From Streptomyces triculaminicus (GTDB lineage Bacteria > Actinomycetota > Actinomycetes > Streptomycetales > Streptomycetaceae), in contig NZ_JAFMOF010000002.1 of NCBI RefSeq assembly GCF_017349075.1, forward strand, positions 1,612,001 to 1,676,000: a DNA stretch of 64,000 nt. The letters are read 5' to 3'. Below, piece after piece: positions 51,149-58,936 of the stretch. Within the stretch, counting starts at the first letter, position 1. The number at the start of each line of letters is the position of its first letter. Both the position numbers and the translations under genes were made by a program. The notes beneath the pieces are model-generated. The model saw only the letters and a program-made list of their open reading frames with translations. It was not told where the DNA came from and searched no databases.

Positions 51149-52311
51149 CCTCTCAGGTGTCTCAGATGGACGAGGCCCTGCTCCGCAGCCTCACGCCGAG
51201 CGTGCTCGGGATCCTCGTCCGCCGCGGAGCCGACTTCGCGGCGGCCGAGGACGCCGTACAGGACGCGCTGGTCGAGGCGGTCCGCGTCTGGCCGGCCGAC
51301 CCGCCGCGGGATCCGAAGGGCTGGCTGGTCACCGTGGCCTGGCGCCGGTTCCTCGACGCCACCCGGGCGGACGCCGCCCGCCGCCGGCGCGAGGACCTCG
51401 TCGACGAGGAACCGGCGCCCGGGCCCGCGCCCGCGGTGGACGACACGCTCCAGCTCTACTTCCTGTGCGCCCACCCGTCGCTGACGCCCTCGTCCGCGGT
51501 CGCCCTCACGCTGCGCGCCGTCGGCGGGCTCACCACCCGCCAGATCGCCCAGGCCTACCTGGTGCCCGAGGCGACCATGGCGCAACGCATCAGCCGTGCC
51601 AAGCGCACCGTCTCCGGCGTGCGGTTCGACCAGCCCGGCGACGTCGCCACCGTGCTGCGCGTCCTCTACCTGGTCTTCAACGAGGGCTACTCCGGCGACG
51701 TCGACCTCGCCGCCGAGGCCATCCGGCTCACCCGGCAGCTCGCGGCCGCCATCGACCACCCCGAGGTGGCGGGACTGCTCGCCCTCATGCTGCTCCACCA
51801 CGCCCGGCGCGCCACCCGGACCGCCCCCGACGGCAGCCTGGTGCCGCTCGCCGAGCAGGACCGCGGCCGGTGGGACACCGCGTCGATCGCCGAGGGCGTC
51901 GAGATCCTGCAGGCGGCCCTCGCCCGCGACCGGCTGGGCGAGTTCCAGGCCCAGGCCGCCATCGCGGCACTCCACGCGGACGCGCCCACCGCCGAGGAGA
52001 CCGACTGGGTGCAGATCGTCGAGTGGTACGACGAGCTCGTACGCCTGACCGACAGCCCGGTCGTCCGGCTCAACCGCGCGGTGGCCGTCGGAGAGGCCGA
52101 CGGACCGCGCGCCGGGCTGGCGGCGCTCGCGGCGCTGGACGACTCACTGCCCCGCCACGCCGCGGTGGCGGCGTACCTCCACGAGCGCGACGGCGACCTG
52201 GCGACGGCGGCACGGCTGTACGCCGAGGCGGCCCGGAAGGCGCCCAACCTCGCCGAACGCGACCACCTGACGCGCCAGGCCGCCCGGCTCAACGCCCGCC
52301 GGTGCCGCTGA
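51145..52311 (+). CDS. ECF42-type RNA polymerase sigma factor with C-terminal SnoaL/TPR extension
   Basis: A 388-residue protein. The N terminus holds sigma region 2 ('AAEDAVQDALVEAVRVWPAD', 'KGWLVTVAWRRFLDATRAD') and region 4 ('LTTRQIAQAYLVPEATMAQR' then 'ISRAKRTV'). The C-terminal 200 residues, with 'VFNEGYSGDVDLAAEAIRLT', 'LHHARRATRTAPDGSLVPL' and 'SPVVRLNRAVAVGEADGPRA', form the TPR-like extension that defines this group. It directs transcription in response to an unknown cue and is coupled to the DGPF gene by a GTGA overlap. No anti-sigma gene is near, as is usual for ECF42. Confidence 0.9.
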   Translation: MTSQVSQMDEALLRSLTPSVLGILVRRGADFAAAEDAVQDALVEAVRVWPADPPRDPKGWLVTVAWRRFLDATRADAARRRREDLVDEEPAPGPAPAVDDTLQLYFLCAHPSLTPSSAVALTLRAVGGLTTRQIAQAYLVPEATMAQRISRAKRTVSGVRFDQPGDVATVLRVLYLVFNEGYSGDVDLAAEAIRLTRQLAAAIDHPEVAGLLALMLLHHARRATRTAPDGSLVPLAEQDRGRWDTASIAEGVEILQAALARDRLGEFQAQAAIAALHADAPTAEETDWVQIVEWYDELVRLTDSPVVRLNRAVAVGEADGPRAGLAALAALDDSLPRHAAVAAYLHERDGDLATAARLYAEAARKAPNLAERDHLTRQAARLNARRCR

Positions 52312-52336
52312 CAGGACGCTTTCCGTTCCCGCTCGG

Positions 52337-52410
52337 AGGGCGCGGGTCGTCGCCGGACCGGTTGTGATCAGGCGGGTGGCCTCGACCCCGTCCATGCCGT
52401 GACCGTCCCC
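52337..52410 (-). pseudogene. Tiny response-regulator fragment
   Basis: The minus strand encodes 'GHGMDGVEATRLITTGPATT', close to the stretch after the phospho-acceptor Asp in receiver domains, with no continuation at either side. It is probably a relic; the similarity is over only about 20 residues, so chance cannot be excluded. Confidence 0.35.
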
Positions 52411-52425
52411 GGCAGGGCAAACGCA

Positions 52426-52735
52426 TCAGAGAGTGAGAACGATCTTTCCTTTCATGCGGTTGGTCTCGCTCAGTTCGTGCGCCTTGGCCGCGTCTTCCAG
52501 CGGCAGGACGTGATCGACGGCGACGCGGAGGCTGCCACGTTCCACCAGGTCGGTGACGCTCTCCAGATCGATGCCGGACGAGGTGAATCCGAACTCGACG
52601 AACCGCACGCCACGCGCCTTGGCCTGCTCCCGGACAGTGGCCCGGTCGGGACCGGTGCCCCGTACGTCGATGAGGATTCCGCCCGATGTGAGCGTGTCCA
52701 GCGACCGGGGCCCGTAGTCGCCGCTGATGGTACCT
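52426..52735 (-). pseudogene. C-terminal fragment of a zinc-type alcohol dehydrogenase/quinone oxidoreductase
   Basis: About 102 codons up to the TGA at 52426: 'LDTLTSGGILIDVRGTG', 'VRFVEFGFTSSGIDLES' and 'VLPLEDAAKAHELSETNRMK' then 'GKIVLTL', the standard end of medium-chain reductases. The N-terminal two thirds are gone and there is no start; the fragment ends one base from the divergent HxlR start. Such HxlR regulators usually control a divergent dehydrogenase, so a deletion has removed the promoter and first part of the target gene. Confidence 0.75.
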
Positions 52736-52736
52736 C

Positions 52737-53153
52737 ATGGAAACCAAGCCGAGTGAGACCTTTGACGAGTGGGCCGCCACCTATCGCCGCGATTGCCCCT
52801 CGCGCACCGTTGTCGAGGCGTTGGCCAACAAGTGGGTGCTGTACGTCCTGGGGGCCCTCCGTCGGCATGACCGCCCGATGCGCTTCAGTGAACTGCGGCG
52901 ACTCCTGGACGGGGTCACACAGAAGATGCTGACCCAGACCCTGCGCGCGTTGGAACGGGATGGCCTCGTGCACCGCACGGTCTACCCCACCGTTCCGCCG
53001 CGCGTGGAGTACGGACTGACCGACCTCGGGGTCGAGGCCGGTCGGCTGACCAGCGCCATTGGCGCATGGTCCGTGGAGCACGCCCGGCAAATCCTGGCAG
53101 CCCGCCAGAACTTCGACAATCAGGCCGCCACGGCACCAGAACCCATTCGATAG
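52737..53153 (+). CDS. HxlR-family transcriptional regulator
   Basis: A 138-residue winged-helix protein. It shows 'DCPSRTVVEALANKWVLYVL' (HxlR N terminus, Cys at the usual sensing position), 'RFSELRRLLDGVTQKMLTQT' then 'LRALERDGLVHRTVYPTVPP', and 'VEYGLTDLGVEAGRL'. Family members bind as dimers to the promoter of a neighbouring redox gene and respond to electrophiles or oxidants through the Cys. Here the divergent target is only the dehydrogenase fragment, so the regulator appears orphaned. ATG at 52737. Confidence 0.92.
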   Translation: METKPSETFDEWAATYRRDCPSRTVVEALANKWVLYVLGALRRHDRPMRFSELRRLLDGVTQKMLTQTLRALERDGLVHRTVYPTVPPRVEYGLTDLGVEAGRLTSAIGAWSVEHARQILAARQNFDNQAATAPEPIR

Positions 53154-53345
53154 ATGCTCAGTGAGGTCGAGCAGGCGGCGGCAGGGGAGAAGCATGTGCT
53201 CCCCATACTCCTACGCGACAGCACACGAGCCCCGGGCGCATTTCCGGTCAAGTTGCTCAAGTGGGCTAGCGGCGAGCTCATGCCTGCCCGTAGCTTCCTG
53301 CATGCGAGACAGCGTGGACATACTCGATCACCTTTGGAGATCACC

Positions 53346-53675
53346 ATGAATGTCCGTCAGCGAATCGCAACAACCGGGGCCTGCCTCGTCCTCGCGGCCG
53401 GAAGCGCCCTCGCTTCCGCTCCCCTCGCTTCCGCCTCCTCCGGTTCCGCCGACGCGCTCTCGTGCAGCGCCCGGGGAATTCAAGGCAGCGGGGGACACTA
53501 CGGCTCGGCGATCACGTGTTACGGAGGGTCGTTCACCGGCGTCATCGACTGCCGCCGGTTCGACACCGGTTACGTCTACCGCCACTTCGGGAACCGGGCT
53601 CCGTCCGGCGGCACATCGACCGTCTGGTGCGACCTCGACGCGGGCGTCATCAACGCCTACGGCACGCCCTCCTGA
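53346..53675 (+). CDS. Small secreted protein, Cys-rich
   Basis: A 109-residue protein: signal peptide 'MNVRQRIATTGACLVLAAGS' with an Ala-Ser-Ala cleavage area, then about 75 mature residues with four Cys ('ALSCSARGIQ', 'AITCYGGS', 'VIDCRRFDTG', 'VWCDLDAG'), probably two disulfides. No known family. ATG at 53346 lies close to GGAGA. It ends three bases before the next GTG, which suggests co-transcription with the membrane-anchored protein downstream. Confidence 0.75.
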   Translation: MNVRQRIATTGACLVLAAGSALASAPLASASSGSADALSCSARGIQGSGGHYGSAITCYGGSFTGVIDCRRFDTGYVYRHFGNRAPSGGTSTVWCDLDAGVINAYGTPS

Positions 53676-53677
53676 CG

Positions 53678-54601
53678 GTGGGGAGACTGCCTCGCCCCGT
53701 GCTCGTCACGGTCCTCGTGGCACCGGTGGTCGCAGGCGCGGCTGCGCTGGCGGCGTACACCGCCCCCGAGGAGGCAGCCGAGCCTCCGCCAACGCCACCC
53801 CTGCGGACAGTGCGGGAACCACGCGAGCTGACCGGCACGGAGAAGGACACACTCCATTCCGCCGAACAGATCCTGTTACGCGACTGCATGCGCGAAAAGG
53901 GCTTCGAGTACCGCCCTGTCCCGCGCGAGCCGGTGCCCGATGCCCGCGAGTTCCCCTACGTCATCGAGGACGCCGACTGGGCCAGCCGACACGGCTACGG
54001 CACCGACATCGAGCGCCGTATGAGCGAGGTTCGTACGAACGACCCCAACCAGCGTTACTTCCGCAGCCTGCCGGCCGATCAGAGGGCCAAAGCACTCGCC
54101 GCCGCCAACGGCACACAACCGCAAGGCCTCACCGCCACGGGCCCCGACGGTGTGAAGCTCACCCGTAGCCCTCAGGGATGCCGGTCGGAGGCCGAACGTA
54201 CCCTCTACCGCGACCTCGGGGCCTGGTTCCAAGCCCGGGCCACGCGGGACGCGCTGCGCCCGATGCGCATCCGGGAGGTGACGTCCGACGCCGAATACGC
54301 CCCCGCCACCCAGGCCTGGGCCCGCTGCATGCGGCAGGCCGGACACGACTACGCCGACCCCGCCGCTCTACGCCGCAGCCTGCCGCCCCCGGAGCGGCCC
54401 CTGCCCAGGACACAAGAGGTCGCACTGGCCCTGGCCGAGGCGAACTGTGCTCACACCTCCGGCCTGGCCGAAACGGCGAAGCGACTCGACCGGAAACATG
54501 ACGCACAACTGCGGGGACGCTACGCGTCCGACGTGAACACCGCATCCCGGCTCCAGCTCGAGGCGCTGCCTCGTGCGCGCGAGATCGTCAGGGCAGGCTG
54601 A
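53678..54601 (+). CDS. Membrane-anchored exported protein, unknown function
   Basis: A 307-residue protein with one N-terminal hydrophobic helix ('VLVTVLVAPVVAGAAALAAY'), an acidic Pro-rich linker and an extracytoplasmic region with two short repeats of 'DCMREKGFEYRPV' and 'RCMRQAGHDYADP' (Cys-Met-Arg-x-x-G-x-x-Tyr), each followed by a helical part. This resembles a family of Streptomyces lipoprotein-like proteins with a Cys-Met repeat whose role is unknown. The GTG at 53678 starts three bases behind the upstream stop; a GTG at 53699 is an alternative. Probably anchored outside the membrane. Confidence 0.7.
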   Translation: MGRLPRPVLVTVLVAPVVAGAAALAAYTAPEEAAEPPPTPPLRTVREPRELTGTEKDTLHSAEQILLRDCMREKGFEYRPVPREPVPDAREFPYVIEDADWASRHGYGTDIERRMSEVRTNDPNQRYFRSLPADQRAKALAAANGTQPQGLTATGPDGVKLTRSPQGCRSEAERTLYRDLGAWFQARATRDALRPMRIREVTSDAEYAPATQAWARCMRQAGHDYADPAALRRSLPPPERPLPRTQEVALALAEANCAHTSGLAETAKRLDRKHDAQLRGRYASDVNTASRLQLEALPRAREIVRAG

Positions 54602-54716
54602 CCGCTCAGCCGCACAAGCCGCACAGCCGCACAGCCGCTCGCCACAGACCTCCTGCCCCGATATCCGCCGGCACCACGACGGCGGAACCCGGAACAACAA
54701 GAGAGGACACGGCAGC

Positions 54717-55160
54717 ATGAGAACCCTGCGCACGTTCATGGTCAGTACGGCGGTCGCCGCGCTGGCCGTCACGGCCGCGCCCTTCGCGGCTCAGGCAGCG
54801 GAACCCGCCCCGCCGCCCACCGTGGCCGGGCCCGACTCCATCAAGGCACCGGACGGCAATCTGTACGCCTGGTATCACCTGAACTACCAAGGCCCTGCCT
54901 GCACCTGGGCAGGCAACTCCTCGAACTGGGGCTCGTGCAAGAACCAGGCGACCTCACTGTGGAACAACGGCTACCCGGGCAACCTGGACGACGTCTGGGT
55001 GTACTGGGGCAGCGGATACACCGGTGCCGGTCGGGGCGTCTACAACGGAGTCGCCCTGCCGGACCTCCGCCAGTACACCTTCGACGCGGGCACCGGCAGA
55101 GGCGCCGGCGAGCAGCTGAACGACAACATCGCCTCCCACAGGTGGGTCAACCTCCCTTGA
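54717..55160 (+). CDS. Secreted I36-like small protein
   Basis: A 147-residue protein with a signal peptide ('MRTLRTFMVSTAVAALAVTA', Ala-Gln-Ala cleavage) and a mature domain with 'GNLYAWYHLNYQGPACTWAG' then 'NSSNWGSC', plus 'DDVWVYWGSGYTGAGRGVYN'. These are typical of the I36/gamma-crystallin-like secreted proteins of Streptomyces; one Cys pair is visible. ATG at 54717, GAGAGGACA upstream. The terminator hairpin at 55204-55233 closes the unit. Confidence 0.75.
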   Translation: MRTLRTFMVSTAVAALAVTAAPFAAQAAEPAPPPTVAGPDSIKAPDGNLYAWYHLNYQGPACTWAGNSSNWGSCKNQATSLWNNGYPGNLDDVWVYWGSGYTGAGRGVYNGVALPDLRQYTFDAGTGRGAGEQLNDNIASHRWVNLP

Positions 55161-55203
55161 CACCCGCTGACCCGCTGATCCGGTCAGAAGTGTGAAAGCC
55201 ACT

Positions 55204-55233
55204 CCGCTCCCGTCCCTGCGAGGACGGGAGCGG
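55204..55233. terminator. Bidirectional terminator hairpin
   Basis: CCGCTCCCGTCC (55204-55215) pairs perfectly with GGACGGGAGCGG (55222-55233) around a six-base loop, between convergent genes ending at 55160 (+) and 55249 (-). Confidence 0.82.
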
Positions 55234-55248
55234 GTTCCCGTGCGGCGC

Positions 55249-55683
55249 TCACCCGCAGTCGCCGCCGCCCCAGGTGGCACCGGGCGTGTGGGCCATCAAG
55301 AGGGTCAACACCGCGAAGGGGATCGCCAGGACGTTGAACCACACACTGATATAGGCGAGCAGACCGGACCTCGTCGACCAGAGCCCCACGGCGCACTGCC
55401 GGCGGATGCTCTTGGCGGCCAGAACGCAGACGACGACGGCGGCGATGCCAAGGGCCGGCCCGGCCCAGGCGGCGACGTATTCCGTCGGCGGGACGGACGC
55501 CCGCACCACCTTGCAGGGCCTCGACTGGTCAAATCGGTGATCCTCGAGGACCTGCGCAGCCCAGGCACTGACCACCCCCAGGACGGTCATGACCGGGACG
55601 AGCAGCGCCTGGACCTTCACATCGCGCGGGACGGGACGGTTCACCGTGGTGTCGTCGAGTGGCGTGCAGGAGGGGGTGGTCAT
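55249..55683 (-). CDS. Hypothetical small membrane protein
   Basis: A 144-residue protein with three hydrophobic helices ('LLVPVMTVLGVVSAWAAQVL', 'AAWAGPALGIAAVVVCVLAA', 'ISVWFNVLAIPFAVLTLLM') and a short Gly-rich end with a Cys. I recognise no family. ATG at 55683. The 5' side is the tRNA-like element region. Confidence 0.65.
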   Translation of the reverse strand: MTTPSCTPLDDTTVNRPVPRDVKVQALLVPVMTVLGVVSAWAAQVLEDHRFDQSRPCKVVRASVPPTEYVAAWAGPALGIAAVVVCVLAAKSIRRQCAVGLWSTRSGLLAYISVWFNVLAIPFAVLTLLMAHTPGATWGGGDCG

Positions 55684-55791
55684 CAGTACCGTTCGGGCTC
55701 GGGGTGGTGCGTGGGGGTGCCCGAGATCAGGGTCGGCGGCGGCGTGCTGTTGCCATGGACCGCTCGGCCACACCGGCCACCGGGGCCGGCG

Positions 55792-55808
55792 ACGGGATTT
55801 GAACCCGC
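55792..55808 (-). other. tRNA T-arm-like sequence (possible tRNA fragment)
   Basis: On the minus strand GCGGGTTCAAATCCCGT forms a perfect T-arm (five-bp stem, seven-base TTCAAAT loop), preceded by a variable-arm-like hairpin GGGGC-AACA-GCCCC (55811-55824). I could not fold a convincing D arm and anticodon arm upstream, so this is not called a tRNA gene. It could be the 3' part of a tRNA left at an integration site. Confidence 0.35.
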
Positions 55809-56008
55809 GAGGGGCTGTTGCCCCAGAAGGATCCGCCACCTGCGCACCGGGCACCCCGGCGCGGCAGCAGTCTACCGAGGGGCGGGGCCTGCGCCACCAG
55901 GGGTTTTCCCGGGCAGCACGAGTTCGAGGACGGCAGCCGGCTTCGCTGAGAGTCGAGCGACCGCGATCACTCGGCAGAGCGTGGCGAGCGAAGTGGCAGG
56001 ATGTGGGG

Positions 56009-56536
56009 ATGGCGACGAACCAACCGTGGGCAGGGCTTCACGACGACCTGCTGGCGGCGAAGACCCTGGTGTACGACCCGAATGGCTTTACGTGCTCACA
56101 GCCGGTGCCCGAACCGGAGAGTGCCGAATACGCGGCTCACGGCTTCACGCTCGACGGGTTGTCGGTCAGGTTCCGCGTGGGCAAGACCACACCGACGAAG
56201 GTCGGCCAGTTCGTCACCGTGTGGCAGCGATCCGAGGAAGGCCCGATCCGGCCCTTCGACGCCGATGACGGGGTTGATCTCTTCGTCATCAGCAGCCGCG
56301 ACAGCGGCCACTTCGGGCAGTTCGTGTTCCCGCGAGAGGTGCTGTGCGAGCGCGGCATCGTCTCCCGGAACGGGTCCGGCGGGAAGCGAGGGTTTCGCGT
56401 GTACCCGCCGTGGGTGATCACGACCAATCGCCAGGCGAGCAGCACCCAGACGTGGCAGGTGAACTACTTCCTGTATCTCGGGCATGAGGACGGGCCCGTC
56501 GACGTGGCGCGTGCGCGAGCCTTGTACCACCCGTAG
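56009..56536 (+). CDS. MepB family protein
   Basis: A 175-residue protein that matches the MepB family: 'EPESAEYAAHGFTLDGLSVR', 'FRVGKTTPTKVGQFVTVWQR', 'PFDADDGVDLFVI', 'FGQFVFPREVLCERGIV' and 'KRGFRVYPPWVITTNRQASS'. MepB proteins are encoded with the MepA multidrug pump in Staphylococcus, but the function is unknown. No pump is adjacent here. ATG at 56009. Confidence 0.85.
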   Translation: MATNQPWAGLHDDLLAAKTLVYDPNGFTCSQPVPEPESAEYAAHGFTLDGLSVRFRVGKTTPTKVGQFVTVWQRSEEGPIRPFDADDGVDLFVISSRDSGHFGQFVFPREVLCERGIVSRNGSGGKRGFRVYPPWVITTNRQASSTQTWQVNYFLYLGHEDGPVDVARARALYHP

Positions 56537-56623
56537 GCGAACCAAGGCGTGGAGGGTCGGCGGCGCCTTCGCCCCGCCGGCCCTCCGAGTGCGGCCCGCC
56601 ATATGCGTGCGGTCAGAGGTTGT

Positions 56624-56905
56624 TCACGGCATGTTGTGTTTCTCGGTGATTTTGTCGAGCGCTTGCCGGACGGCCTGCGCGGGCAGTGCCGGGGAATTGT
56701 TCGATGCTGTCGCTCTGGCGGCAAGGCGTCGGATGAGGGGGTTGACCGAGGCGGTGGCCAGGAGTGCTGTCACCAGCATCGCTGTGAAGACCTGGTCGTC
56801 GATGATTCCGGCGTTCCTCCCAATGCTCAGAATGACGACTTCACCCAGTCCTCTGGTGTTGAGGAACACGGCCAGCATTCTGACGTCGTGCCATGACAGG
56901 CCGAT
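56624..56905 (-). pseudogene. C-terminal fragment of a cation/proton antiporter
   Basis: About 90 codons: 'MLAVFLNTRGLGEVVILSIG', then 'IDDQVFTAMLVTALLATASV' and 'NPLIRRLAARATASN', followed by a short cytosolic end and TGA at 56624. 'NTRGL-E' with the following helix is the last part of a CPA2-type Na+/H+ exchanger; the preceding ten helices are absent. It abuts the epimerase fragment, so two gene pieces have been joined by deletion or recombination near 56,910. Confidence 0.7.
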
Positions 56906-56937
56906 CAGGCGGGCTCCCAGGGAGGTGCCGGCGACGC

Positions 56938-57372
56938 CGGGTCGCGTTGCCCGCCGATCCCCGGCAGCCGGTGCAGGTCATCGATTCGCGTGACCTGGCC
57001 CGCCTCGTGGTGCGACTGCTGTTGGACGACCGGCCCGGGGCGTTCCACGCGGTGGGGCCGGCCGAGCCGGTCACGCTCGACGGGCTCGTCGAGACCTGCG
57101 CGCGCGTTGCGGGCAGCCAGGTCGAGATCGTGCCGGTGTCACCCGACGGGGCGCCCCCGATGTTCCCGCTGGTGCGGGCCGACCGGGCCACACAGCAGAG
57201 GAGCCCGGCGCGTGCCCGAGCGGCGGGCATGCCCGCGACACCGTTGGAGGTGACGGCGGCCGACGTCCTGGCCTGGGATCGTGAACGCGGCGAACCGCCC
57301 CTGGAATGCGGCTTCACCCCTGAGGCGGAGCGGGCCTGCCTCGCGGACCATCCGCGGGGTGGCCGGGTCTGA
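56938..57372 (+). pseudogene. C-terminal fragment of an NAD-dependent epimerase/dehydratase
   Basis: From about 56938 the frame encodes 'PVQVIDSRDLARLVVRLLLD', 'FHAVGPAEPVTLDGLVETCA' and 'DVLAWDRERGEPPLECGF' then 'TPEAERACLADHP', the end of a sugar-epimerase-like reductase ('VIDSRDLA' is the typical last strand). The Rossmann loop and the Tyr-x-x-x-Lys site are missing, and no start codon with a ribosome binding site precedes it. Confidence 0.7.
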
Positions 57373-57634
57373 GAGTCGGCCACCGATGGCGTTTGCTCCA
57401 TCAGCTGGAGAGCGAGCCGCTGAACAGCGAGCTGCCGGTCGGCATGCTGCGCGATCAGCCACGCCGCGCGGTCAGGCGGAGCCATGCGTTTGCGTTCCCC
57501 GTCGGCTGAGAGCACCGGGGGTTAGCCCTACCTGGAGCTGGGCGGTTAGCAGGATCGCTGCGGGTGATCGTGTCCGGACATGCTGGGACCGGCAGATACC
57601 GCTGATGTTCCAGTGAATCCGTAGGAGTTGGCTC

Positions 57635-58798
57635 GTGAGTGAGCAGACGTGGCAGGAGTTTCGTGGTTCCAAGCGGCGGGGCGGTCGGCGCAGAGCCGTG
57701 CCGGCCGCGGTCGCGGTGGCCGTGGGCGTGATGACGATGGGTGTCCTGGCGCCGCCCGCGGCGTTTGCCGCCTCCAGGCCGGATACCGTCCAGCAGGGCC
57801 TGGACACGCTGGTGCGCGCTGACGGCGTGCCCGCCGCGTTGGCGAGCGTCAAGGGCCTTGAGGGCCGCACGCGTACCTACACGGCAGGGGTGGGTGACCT
57901 GGCCACCGGGGCGAAGGTGCCGGTTGACGGTCAGGTGCGGATCGGCAGCAACACCAAGACGTTCACCGCGGTGGTCGTGCTGCAACTGGTCGGCGAAGGG
58001 AAGATCGGCCTCGACGCCTTCGTCGACACCTATCTGCCCGGCCTCGTCCGCGGGGAGGGGATCGACGGACGCCATATCACCGTCCGTCAGCTCCTGCAGC
58101 ACACCAGCGGACTTCCCAACTACAGCGAATACCTCGGCGACGACATCCGTCACTACGAACCCGGCGAACTCCTCGACATCGCTTTCCAGCACAAGGCCGA
58201 CTTCGACCCCGGGAAGGGCTGGAAGTACAGCAACACGAACTACGTACTGGCCGGCCTGATCGTCCAGAAGGTCACCGGCCGGACCATCGCCGAGGAGATC
58301 GACCAGCGCATCATCAAGCACCTCGGGCTACGCCACACCTACTTCCCCGCCCCCGGCGACGCGACCATCCGAGAGCCCCATCCCAAGGGCTACTACCAGG
58401 AATCAGCAGGCGCGCCGCTGCGCGACGTCACGGAAATGGACCACTCCTGGGCCTGGGCGGCAGGTCAGATGATCTCCACCGACTCCGACCTCAACCGGTT
58501 CTTCGGCGCGCTCCTGGCCGGCCGCCTCCTCCAGCCGGCCCAGCTCGCCCAGATGCGCACCACCGTCCCCGCTGAATACCTCGGCTCCGGCGCCCGCTAC
58601 GGACTGGGGCTCGTGAGCAGGCCACTGTCGTGCGGCGGTGTCTACTGGGGGCACGGCGGGAGCATCCCGGGGTACGAGACCCGGGGCGGCGCCACCGACA
58701 AGGGCCGCGCCGCCAACATCGCGGTGACCGTCCAGGCGACCGACAAGGAAGTCATGAAGCGTGCCGAGAGGGTCGTGGACACGGCTCTGTGCCGCTGA
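57635..58798 (+). CDS. Secreted serine hydrolase (class C beta-lactamase/DD-peptidase-like, S12)
   Basis: A 387-residue protein: a basic start, a signal peptide (about 20-45), then the S12 fold. Catalytic elements are Ser-x-x-Lys in 'VRIGSNTKTFTAVVVLQLVG', Tyr-x-Asn in 'WKYSNTNYVLAGLIV' and His-x-Gly in 'VYWGHGGSIPGYET'. It should act outside the cell on peptidoglycan peptides, D-amino-acid peptides or esters; true beta-lactamase activity cannot be told from these motifs. GTG at 57635 with GTAGGAG upstream. The 260 nt before it hold no other gene. Confidence 0.9.
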   Translation: MSEQTWQEFRGSKRRGGRRRAVPAAVAVAVGVMTMGVLAPPAAFAASRPDTVQQGLDTLVRADGVPAALASVKGLEGRTRTYTAGVGDLATGAKVPVDGQVRIGSNTKTFTAVVVLQLVGEGKIGLDAFVDTYLPGLVRGEGIDGRHITVRQLLQHTSGLPNYSEYLGDDIRHYEPGELLDIAFQHKADFDPGKGWKYSNTNYVLAGLIVQKVTGRTIAEEIDQRIIKHLGLRHTYFPAPGDATIREPHPKGYYQESAGAPLRDVTEMDHSWAWAAGQMISTDSDLNRFFGALLAGRLLQPAQLAQMRTTVPAEYLGSGARYGLGLVSRPLSCGGVYWGHGGSIPGYETRGGATDKGRAANIAVTVQATDKEVMKRAERVVDTALCR

Positions 58799-58936
58799 AC
58801 CTCGCCTCTCAGGTCCGTTGGCCGCCGCATCCTGGTGGCAACCGCGGCCAAGGGAGTCTCCCGGCCGGTCGGTCAACCCGTGGACCGGGAAGGCGACGCT
58901 GCCACCGGCGTACCCTGCTGCCCCGGCCGGCTGCCG

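Noticed and set aside
53462..54601. 379-codon start for the membrane-anchored protein
   Set aside because: It would overlap the preceding secreted-protein gene throughout; the GTG at 53678 restores normal gene order and a plausible signal anchor.
55785..55870. Complete tRNA gene on the minus strand
   Set aside because: Only the T-arm and a variable-arm-like hairpin fold well; the D arm, anticodon arm and one acceptor pair do not fit.
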